Assembly: GCF_024399335.1 (NCBI RefSeq)
Contig: NZ_CP075339.1
Span: 1,860,001 to 1,924,000 of the forward strand
Reading direction: 5' to 3'
DNA length: 64,000 nucleotides
Source of the DNA: Leucobacter aridicollis
GTDB taxonomy: Bacteria > Actinomycetota > Actinomycetes > Actinomycetales > Microbacteriaceae
Shown: positions 57,772 through 64,000 of the stretch, in pieces
Numbering within the stretch: position 1 is the stretch's first letter
Layout: every line of letters starts with the position of its first letter
Translations under genes and position numbers: made by a program
The notes under the pieces: model-generated
The model's input: the letters and a program-made list of their open reading frames with translations, nothing else
Told to the model about the DNA's origin: nothing
The model's database searches: none

Positions 57772-58119
57772 TCAGAACCCAAGGAGGGATCGCTCCTCAA
57801 GGTTCGCGATGATGTGCGCGTGCACGTGGAACACAGTCTGCCCTGCGCTCGCGCCGTTGTTGAAGATCAAGCGGTACTCGCCGTTTGCGTGTTCGTCGGC
57901 GAGCTTCTTTGCGACGGCGACGATCTCGGCGAGGAGCTCTGGATCGCCTGCGGCGAGCTCTGTCACATCTCGGTACTCGGTCGTCTTCGGGATGACAAGG
58001 ATGTGCACCGGCGCCTGCGGGTTGATATCGGGGAACGCGATGACGCGATCGGTCTCAGCGAGCAGCGTCGCCGGAATCTCTCCCGAAATGATTTTGCCAA
58101 ATACGGTCTCTTCAGCCAT
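57772..58119 (-). CDS. HIT (histidine triad) nucleotide-binding protein
   Basis: A 115-residue HIT protein of the Hint/HinT type, which hydrolyses nucleoside phosphoramidates. The triad HVHAH is at His98, His100 and His102. ATG at 58119 lies six bases after TAGACT, suggesting a leaderless transcript in addition to read-through from rsmE. Confidence 0.95.
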   Translation of the reverse strand: MAEETVFGKIISGEIPATLLAETDRVIAFPDINPQAPVHILVIPKTTEYRDVTELAAGDPELLAEIVAVAKKLADEHANGEYRLIFNNGASAGQTVFHVHAHIIANLEERSLLGF

Positions 58120-58125
58120 GCACTC

Positions 58126-58131
58126 AGTCTA
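58126..58131 (-). promoter_or_regulatory. -10 box, leaderless start of the HIT gene
   Basis: TAGACT on the minus strand, six bases before the ATG at 58119. Confidence 0.5.
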
Positions 58132-58218
58132 CCTTCGCCGTGCGGATCAGCGGGAGGGAGTGGGTGTGAGCAGCACTTTGCAGCTCGCTGGCGGTCGCTG
58201 CGGCGAGAGAACTGGCAC

Positions 58219-58953
58219 TCACCAGCGTCCTAGCGACGCGTTGAGCACGGCGATAGCTGCGGGGCCGGCCGACGAAGTTCGGAGAACGTCGTCGCCGAGC
58301 AGCACAATCCGCCGCTCTCCTGGGCCCGGCGCGGTGAGCGCCTCAAGCTCTGCGTCACTCAGTCCGCCCTCAGGGCCGACCACAAGGTACACGTCGTGGT
58401 CGCCAGCTGGCCTCCATGCGCTCAACCGATCCTCGCCACGTGGGTGGAGCGCGAGAAGGGCACCGTTAACGCCGGCGAGCTCGGCCGTCGTCACAGGCGA
58501 GAGCACCTCCGGGATCCAGGCGCGCATCGACTGCTTCGACGCCTCTCGTGCGATGCGCGACCACTTCGCGACGCCCTTCTCTGCTTTGTCACCGCTCCAG
58601 CGCGATATCGAGCGCTCCGCCTGCCACGGCAGGATCGCGTCGACACCGAACTCGGTCGCCTGTTCGACGGCGCGTTCATCACGGTCTCCCTTTGCGAGCG
58701 CCTGGACGAGCACAATCCGACGGGTCGGTGCAGGCGTCACCTCGATGCGCTCGACCGTCAGAGTAAAGCTATCGCGGCCCAGCTCCTCAACGGTGCCGAA
58801 CGCTCTGAGGCCAGAGCCGTTGCCGACAATCGTGTGTTCGCCAACGCGCAGCCGGCTCACCCGAACGGCGTGGCGGCCCTCGTCTCCCGAGATCGTGAGC
58901 TGACGCCCCGGCGCGGTCGCGACGAGAGACTCGTCAAAGTAGAGATTCGCCAC
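58219..58953 (-). CDS. rsmE: 16S rRNA (uracil1498-N3)-methyltransferase
   Basis: Methylates U1498 of 16S rRNA. The 244-residue protein has an N-terminal PUA-like domain (HAVRVSRLRVGEHTIVGNG) and a SPOUT C-terminal domain with the knot sequence VVGPEGGLSDAE and VLRTSSAGPAAIAVLN. It lies 2 bases after dnaJ, as in other actinobacteria. Confidence 0.95.
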   Translation of the reverse strand: MANLYFDESLVATAPGRQLTISGDEGRHAVRVSRLRVGEHTIVGNGSGLRAFGTVEELGRDSFTLTVERIEVTPAPTRRIVLVQALAKGDRDERAVEQATEFGVDAILPWQAERSISRWSGDKAEKGVAKWSRIAREASKQSMRAWIPEVLSPVTTAELAGVNGALLALHPRGEDRLSAWRPAGDHDVYLVVGPEGGLSDAELEALTAPGPGERRIVLLGDDVLRTSSAGPAAIAVLNASLGRW

Positions 58954-58955
58954 GG

Positions 58956-60047
58956 CTATCCGAAGAATCGGTCGCGCAGCTTGCCAAAGAAGCTCTGCTT
59001 GAACTCCCCGAAGTGCGGTGGTTCTTCCTTGCGGAGCTTCGCGAGCTGTTCAACGAGCGACTTCTCTTTGTGCGAGAGCTTCGTCGGTGTGGCGACCTGC
59101 ATCGCGATCTTCAGATCGCCGCGAGACGTCGAGCGCAGTCCCTGGATGCCGCGGCCGCGAACTGACAGGAGATCGCCCGACTGGGTGCCAGCCGGAATCT
59201 CGACCTTCACGCTCCCGTCAAGTGAATCGACCTCAACCTCGGTGCCGAGGATCGCATCAGTCATCGAGACCTGCATCGTGCTCAACAGATCGTTGCCGTC
59301 GCGGCTGAAGACGTCGTCGTGTTCGACGCGGAACTCGATGAACAGGTCCCCGTTCGGCCCGCCAAACGGCCCGACCTCGCCGCCACCACGCATCTGCATG
59401 CGCGTGCCCGTGTCGATGCCCGAGGGAATGTCGACCTGCATCGAGCGACGCTCGCGCAACCTGCCCTTTCCTGCACACTCAACACACGGGTTCTCGATGA
59501 TCGTGCCATACCCCTGGCAGCTCCCGCAGGGATGCATCGTCACAACGTTGCCAAACAGCGACCGTACCTCGCGCTGCACCTGACCCTGCCCACGGCAGAC
59601 GTCACACGTTACCGGGTGCGTGCCAGGCTGGCAGCCGTTGCCACCGCACGTATTGCAGAGCACGGCCGTGTTCACCGTGATGTCACGCTGCACGCCGAAG
59701 ATCACCTCTGAGAGCTTCACGTCGACGCGAATCAGCGCATCCTCGCCCCGCTCCTCGCGGGCACGGGGCCCGCGAGAGCCGCCACCAAAACCGCCACCGA
59801 AGAAGGTCTCGAAGATGTCGCCGAACCCGCCGGCTCCACCTTGCTGACCACCCATGTCATAGCGCTGGCGCTGCTCGGGATCGCTCAGCACGTCATAGGC
59901 GTGCGTGACGCTCTTGAACTGCTCGGCGGCCTCGTCGCTCGGGTTCACATCGGGGTGCAGCTGGCGAGCCAGCTTGCGATACGCCTTCTTGATCTCTTCG
60001 AGGCTCGCTTCGCGAGAAACGCCGAGCGTCTCGTAGTGATCCGCCAC
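58956..60047 (-). CDS. dnaJ: molecular chaperone DnaJ
   Basis: Hsp40 co-chaperone of DnaK. The 363-residue protein has the J domain with HPD at 31-33, a Gly/Phe-rich region ([21 protein letters not shown]), four CxxCxGxG zinc repeats between about 130 and 205 ([32 protein letters not shown]) and the two C-terminal substrate domains. It follows hrcA by 76 bases and is the hrcA-linked DnaJ copy; a dnaK-linked copy may exist elsewhere. Confidence 0.97.
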   Translation of the reverse strand: MADHYETLGVSREASLEEIKKAYRKLARQLHPDVNPSDEAAEQFKSVTHAYDVLSDPEQRQRYDMGGQQGGAGGFGDIFETFFGGGFGGGSRGPRAREERGEDALIRVDVKLSEVIFGVQRDITVNTAVLCNTCGGNGCQPGTHPVTCDVCRGQGQVQREVRSLFGNVVTMHPCGSCQGYGTIIENPCVECAGKGRLRERRSMQVDIPSGIDTGTRMQMRGGGEVGPFGGPNGDLFIEFRVEHDDVFSRDGNDLLSTMQVSMTDAILGTEVEVDSLDGSVKVEIPAGTQSGDLLSVRGRGIQGLRSTSRGDLKIAMQVATPTKLSHKEKSLVEQLAKLRKEEPPHFGEFKQSFFGKLRDRFFG

Positions 60048-60123
60048 TGTTGTACTCCTAGGTGTCGTGGATTGGGTAATGGTGCTGGGACCGGCTAGCG
60101 CGCACGCGCAAGACCCGAAGCCC

Positions 60124-61155
60124 TCAGCGGTCTTCGCTCAACAGCTTGTTGAGGTATCTGGCAACGGCACGGACCGCCTGGATATTCCCGGCGTAGTCCA
60201 TGCGAAGCGGACCGAGCACGCCGAGTCTGGACGCGCCTAGTTGTTCATAGTTTGTCGCGATGATCGACGCATCGGAGAGCCCATACGCCTCATTCTCGCG
60301 CCCGATCGAAGCGGCGATATCGCGCTCGTCCTGCACAAGTTCGCCGAACAACCGAAGCAACGTCACCTGCTCCTCAATTGCTTCGAGCACCGTCGGCAGC
60401 GCCCCGGCAAACTCTCCCGGCCTTGTCAGGTTTGCTGCGCCCGCCACGGCGATCCTGTCGCTGCGGTTTGCTTGCAGCTGCTGCGAAACCGCCCCAAGCA
60501 CAAGCTCGGCGAGTGGTGCGTCGGCAGGACCAACCAACGTGTGCACCGTCGCGGCAAGCTCGGCCACAGCGCGATCTGCTGCGTCGATGTCCTGGCCAAC
60601 GATGTTCGCTGCGATACGCTCGCGAACGGCTGTGAGCCACGGTTCGTTCGCACGCTCCGCTGGAAGCATGGCCGTCTGCTGCTCGACGACTCCGTTTCCG
60701 AGGATGAGCACGCAGAGCACTCGATTCTCGCCGAGAGCGACAAGGTCAATGTGTCTGACGGCGACTGTGCGCAGCGACGGATACTGCACGACCGCAACCT
60801 GATTCGTGAGCTGCGACAGTAGGCGCACCGTGCGCGCCATGACGTCGTCAAGATCACTCGACTCGCCAAGAAACCGCTCGATCGCCGAACGCTGCGCGGC
60901 TGTCATTGGCCGGAGCTTCGCGAGTGTGTCGACGTACAGGCGGTAGCCCTTGTCGGTTGGCACCCGCCCCGAAGACGTGTGGGTCTGAGCGATAAGCTCG
61001 TCGTCTTCAAGCAGCGCCATGTCGTTGCGAATCGTCGCGGCAGATACGCCAAACGAATGGCGCTCCACGATCGATTTCGAGCCGACGGGCTCGTTGAGCG
61101 CGACGTAGTCACTCACGATGGCGTGCAGCACGGCGAGACTGCGCTCTGGAACCAT
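60124..61155 (-). CDS. hrcA: heat-inducible transcription repressor HrcA
   Basis: Repressor that binds CIRCE. The 343-residue protein starts [33 protein letters not shown], with the winged HTH ([19 protein letters not shown]) followed by the GAF-like and dimerisation domains. ATG at 61155 is chosen from family alignment with AAAGG upstream; the GTG at 61176 lies within the CIRCE and is rejected. The CIRCE directly upstream indicates autoregulation. Confidence 0.95.
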   Translation of the reverse strand: MVPERSLAVLHAIVSDYVALNEPVGSKSIVERHSFGVSAATIRNDMALLEDDELIAQTHTSSGRVPTDKGYRLYVDTLAKLRPMTAAQRSAIERFLGESSDLDDVMARTVRLLSQLTNQVAVVQYPSLRTVAVRHIDLVALGENRVLCVLILGNGVVEQQTAMLPAERANEPWLTAVRERIAANIVGQDIDAADRAVAELAATVHTLVGPADAPLAELVLGAVSQQLQANRSDRIAVAGAANLTRPGEFAGALPTVLEAIEEQVTLLRLFGELVQDERDIAASIGRENEAYGLSDASIIATNYEQLGASRLGVLGPLRMDYAGNIQAVRAVARYLNKLLSEDR

Positions 61156-61169
61156 CACGCACCGCCTTT

Positions 61170-61196
61170 CTGGCACTCGAACAACCTGAGTGCCAG
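61170..61196. promoter_or_regulatory. CIRCE element
   Basis: CTGGCACTC-N9-GAGTGCCAG, a perfect 9-9-9 inverted repeat that matches the CIRCE consensus TTAGCACTC-N9-GAGTGCTAA at 14 of 18 positions. It covers the expected hrcA transcription start. Confidence 0.88.
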
Positions 61197-61200
61197 TCTA
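61195..61200 (-). promoter_or_regulatory. -10 box of hrcA
   Basis: TAGACT on the minus strand, overlapping the outer edge of the CIRCE and lying right after the hemW stop codon. Repression by HrcA bound here would block initiation. Confidence 0.55.
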
Positions 61201-62442
61201 CTACCGCAGGAGGTGTCCGACGACTGTGTCAGCCAGCAGCCGGCCGCGGAGCGTCGGCACGATCCTGCGCTCGGTCCCGCCGACCCCAAGCGCCGCGCGG
61301 CCATCCACGAGGCCATCCGCGATCAGGGCGGGCACGGCGGCCCGACCCTGTTCGCTGAGAGCGTCGATCGCGAAGCCGTCAGCGATGCGGGTCTCGAGCA
61401 ATACGCGCTCGCTATAGCGTGCTTCGTCAGTCAGGAGCTCACGGGCGTGAGCCGGAGACAGGCCCTGCCCCATCCGTTCGGCGTAGGCCCGCGGATGCTT
61501 CACGTTCCACCATCGCAGGCCCCCAATGTGGCTGTGAGCGCCGGGGCCCGCGCCCCACCAGTCTTCGCCGGTCCAATATGACAGGTTGTGTCGCGACCGC
61601 GTCTCGCGAGAACGCGACCAATTGCTGATCTCGTACCAGTCATAGCCCGCTCCCGAGAGCTTGGAGTCAAGGAGCTCGTACATCTCGGCGTGCAGATCGT
61701 CGTCTGGAGCCGCGACTTCGCCGCGCCGGATCTGCCCTGCAAGCTTCGTACCCGCCTCAACGATCAGCGCGTACGCCGAGAGGTGGTCAGGTTCGTTCGC
61801 GAGCGCGGCATCAAGCGAACGCTCCCAGTCGGCGAGCGACTCGCCAGGCGTGCCGTAAATGAGATCAAGGCTCACCTGCAGGCCGGCTGCGCGCGCGGCG
61901 TCAACGACAACAGGGACCCGCTCGGGGCTGTGCGTCCGATCGAGCGTGCGAAGCACATGGGGCATCGCCGACTGCATCCCGAAGCTCACCCGGGTGAACC
62001 CGGCCTCGGCGAGTGTGTCGAGGTACTGAGCGTCGACCGAATCAGGGTTCGCCTCCGTTGTCACCTCAGCGTCTGGGGCAATCCCCCACTCGTCTCGGAT
62101 GCGACCGAGCACCATTGCCAAATCAGACGCAGGCAAAAGCGTCGGGGTGCCTCCCCCGAAAAAGACAGTCGATACCTCGCGATCGGGGAGCCCGGCCGCG
62201 CGCATCACCTTGGCGCCAAAGCTCAGCTCCGTCGCAGCTTCAGCAGCGTATCCGGCCTGACTCGCGCCACCGCCAAGCTCACTCGCAGTGTAGGTGTTGA
62301 AGTCGCAGTAGCCGCAGCGCACCCTGCAGTATGGCACGTGGACGTAGACGCCAAACGCGCGATCGGGCGCGCCCGCGAGCACGCTCGCCGGGAGTGCCCC
62401 GTCGGCCGGAGCCGGATCGCCTTCGGGGAGCACACTCGGCAT
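61201..62442 (-). CDS. hemW: HemW-like radical SAM protein
   Basis: Radical SAM protein of the coproporphyrinogen-oxidase-like HemW family, thought to be a heme chaperone. The 413-residue protein has the CxxxCxxC cluster motif at Cys39, Cys43 and Cys46 followed by DFNTY, FFGGGTPTLL, and the C-terminal HemW domain. A Cys before the fourth position (as in HemN CxxxCxxCxC) is absent; the motif reads CDF, as in HemW. It ends at the hrcA promoter. Confidence 0.93.
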   Translation of the reverse strand: MPSVLPEGDPAPADGALPASVLAGAPDRAFGVYVHVPYCRVRCGYCDFNTYTASELGGGASQAGYAAEAATELSFGAKVMRAAGLPDREVSTVFFGGGTPTLLPASDLAMVLGRIRDEWGIAPDAEVTTEANPDSVDAQYLDTLAEAGFTRVSFGMQSAMPHVLRTLDRTHSPERVPVVVDAARAAGLQVSLDLIYGTPGESLADWERSLDAALANEPDHLSAYALIVEAGTKLAGQIRRGEVAAPDDDLHAEMYELLDSKLSGAGYDWYEISNWSRSRETRSRHNLSYWTGEDWWGAGPGAHSHIGGLRWWNVKHPRAYAERMGQGLSPAHARELLTDEARYSERVLLETRIADGFAIDALSEQGRAAVPALIADGLVDGRAALGVGGTERRIVPTLRGRLLADTVVGHLLR

Positions 62443-62444
62443 TA

Positions 62445-63245
62445 TCAGTCGTCCCGCGAGGTGTCGCCGTCAGTCTCCACACTGTCAGTCCCGGCCCCAG
62501 TGCTCGTTCCGGCGTCGACACTCGCATCGCCATCGGCACTGGCATCCGCACTGGCACCGGCGTCGGCGTCGGGATCGCTCGACGCGTCCGCGGGTACGCT
62601 TCCTCCGTTGCCCGTCGAAGCGACTCCGCCGCGAATAGCGGCGCCAGGAGCAAGAGCCCCAACGAGCGCCTGCGCAAGCTCGATCACGTCACGCAGTTCG
62701 CCGCGCTGCTTGATCCCTGCCATGAGCCCCGAGCTCGTCAGGAAAGTGAAGCCCCGAGCCACTGCCCAGACGGTGCCGTCAGCTCGCTGCTCGACAGTCA
62801 GCAACTGCTCGCCGAAACCTGAGACAGTCTCGCGGTCGCCCCAGGCGAATCCGAGCCGCTGGGGCTCGTCAACAGTCGAAATCACGAGGATTGGTCGCGG
62901 CTTTTTTGCGGCGTCGGAGGTGAGCGTCGCGGTGGTACCTGGCAGCACGTAGGCTTCACCTTCAGGGCTGAAGAGCTCCTCGGGCTCCTCGCCAAGTTCA
63001 GGCGTTCCACCATCGTCAAACTGCACGCCAACGTAGTCGGCCTGCTCGCCGAGCACGATGTCGCTGACAGTGAGGCCAGCGGCGCGGTGCGCGCCCCAGG
63101 TCATGAGCTGATTCGCTGCAGCGAGGAAACGCTCTTGGCCGCTCCCGAGCTGCAACGCCTCCTCGTATGGGGTGCTGCCAGCCGGCGGGAACCGCATGAG
63201 ATCAGGTGCGCCAGACGCCCCGATCGCCGCATACGCAACTGGCAT
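62445..63245 (-). CDS. DUF1990 family protein
   Basis: About 266 residues. Family features are the YAAIGASGAP start, LGSGQERFLAAANQLMTWGAHRAAGL, and the C-terminal block RLGFAWGDRETVSGFGEQLLTVEQRADGTVWAVARGF. The last 60 residues are a low-complexity Asp/Ala/Ser/Thr tail. The function is unknown. ATG at 63245 fits the family start; a GTG at 63278 overlaps the lepA stop as GTGA and is an alternative that would add 11 residues and couple translation. Confidence 0.85.
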   Translation of the reverse strand: MPVAYAAIGASGAPDLMRFPPAGSTPYEEALQLGSGQERFLAAANQLMTWGAHRAAGLTVSDIVLGEQADYVGVQFDDGGTPELGEEPEELFSPEGEAYVLPGTTATLTSDAAKKPRPILVISTVDEPQRLGFAWGDRETVSGFGEQLLTVEQRADGTVWAVARGFTFLTSSGLMAGIKQRGELRDVIELAQALVGALAPGAAIRGGVASTGNGGSVPADASSDPDADAGASADASADGDASVDAGTSTGAGTDSVETDGDTSRDD

Positions 63246-63274
63246 GCTCGTATAACTAGACCTGCGTGGACCTG

Positions 63275-64000
63275 TCACTTCTTCGACGATTCCTTACCCT
63301 CGACGTCGCCAGAGAGCGCGGCGATGAATGCCTCCTGTGGCACCTCGACGCGACCGACCATCTTCATCCGCTTCTTGCCCTCTTTCTGCTTCTCGAGCAG
63401 CTTGCGCTTACGACTGATGTCGCCGCCGTAACACTTCGCGAGGACGTCCTTGCGGATCGCGCGAATGTTCTCGCGGGCGATCACACGGGCGCCAATGGCA
63501 GCCTGGATGGGCACTTCGAACTGCTGACGCGGGATGAGTTTGCGCAGGCGCTCGGTCATCATCGTGCCGTAGGAGTACGCGTTGTCGCGATGAACGATCG
63601 CGGAGAATGCGTCGACAGCCTCGCCCTGCAGCAGGATGTCGACCTTCACGAGGTCCGCCTCTTGCTCGCCACTCGGCTCGTAGTCGAGGCTCGCGTACCC
63701 CTGGGTGCGACTCTTCAGGTGGTCAAAGAAGTCAAAGACGATCTCACCCATCGGGATGTTGTAGCGGAGCTCGACGCGCTCACCAAGGTACTCCATGCCA
63801 AGCAGGCTCCCGCGCCGCGACTGGCAGAGCTCCATGATCGCGCCAACGTAGTCCTTCGGCGCAAGCACTGCCGCGCGCACCATGGGCTCGCGAACGCTCG
63901 CGATCTTGCCGTCGGGGTACTCGGACGGGTTCGTCACGGTGACCTCAGTACCGTCCTCCTTCGTGACCTCGTAGATCACGCTCGGAGCCGTCGTAATGAG
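63275..64000 (-). CDS. lepA: elongation factor 4 (LepA), partial (5' end outside window)
   Basis: Ribosomal back-translocase GTPase. Only the last 241 residues are visible, starting in frame at the window edge ([17 protein letters not shown]). They hold domain III/V and the LepA-specific C-terminal domain, with [46 protein letters not shown] and [20 protein letters not shown]. The GTPase domain lies beyond the right edge. Confidence 0.97.
   Translation of the reverse strand, partial: LITTAPSVIYEVTKEDGTEVTVTNPSEYPDGKIASVREPMVRAAVLAPKDYVGAIMELCQSRRGSLLGMEYLGERVELRYNIPMGEIVFDFFDHLKSRTQGYASLDYEPSGEQEADLVKVDILLQGEAVDAFSAIVHRDNAYSYGTMMTERLRKLIPRQQFEVPIQAAIGARVIARENIRAIRKDVLAKCYGGDISRKRKLLEKQKEGKKRMKMVGRVEVPQEAFIAALSGDVEGKESSKK

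Overview
The window comes from a high-GC actinobacterium, most likely the family Microbacteriaceae (Leucobacter or a relative). The grounds are the gene orders pyrR-pyrB-pyrC-carA, aroE-aroC-aroK-aroB, secD-secF-rel and hrcA-dnaJ-rsmE, the frequent GTG starts and ATGA/GTGA overlaps, a DUF222-HNH endonuclease, and many starts that sit 6-7 bases behind a TANNNT box and look leaderless. It is chromosomal. No rRNA, tRNA, insertion sequence or CRISPR array was seen. The genus is inference.

Layout. 1-5195 (minus): pyrimidine operon pyrR-pyrB-pyrC-membrane protein-carA (cut at the left edge), preceded by efp and nusB. 5319-7608 (plus): a VOC protein, a hot-dog thioesterase and a VanZ/RDD-like membrane protein, each with its own leaderless promoter. 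7655-12135: a divergent AAA+ ATPase (MoxR/midasin type) and VWA protein with an unrecognised 299-residue partner. 12260-20164 (plus): a catabolic island with an NCS1-type permease, a short hydantoinase/oxoprolinase, three tandem DUF917 proteins and a PucR-type regulator. 20396-25979 (plus): LysR regulator, AidB-like acyl-CoA dehydrogenase, class III CoA-transferase and an aromatic-acid-type MFS carrier, with lower GC than the rest. 26105-28691 (minus): DUF222-HNH nuclease and a RES-Xre toxin-antitoxin pair with a clear palindromic operator.

28733-37701 (minus): aroE-aroC-aroK-aroB preceded by alaS-ruvX-mltG, followed upstream by rpsD and rarA. 40268-42220 (plus): a DUF349 protein and an AbiEi-antitoxin-like protein. 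42276-51777 (minus): rel, secF, secD, yajC, ruvB, ruvA and leuA. ruvA has a LexA-type box, and leuA has a leader peptide with three consecutive Leu codons plus an attenuator. 51806-53994: a DUF2207 protein and a convergent DUF5684 membrane protein. 54270-64000 (minus): lepA (cut at the right edge), DUF1990, hemW, then hrcA-dnaJ-rsmE-HIT-phoH-ybeY-CBS protein-era, with a CIRCE element in front of hrcA.

Most of the window is core housekeeping. The parts that may hold less-described biology are the AAA+/VWA/unknown module, the triple-DUF917 hydantoin-like pathway, the LysR-ACAD-CoA-transferase-MFS module, the RES-Xre operator, the nested regulation between leuA and ruvAB, and a shikimate kinase with a long basic N-terminal extension.
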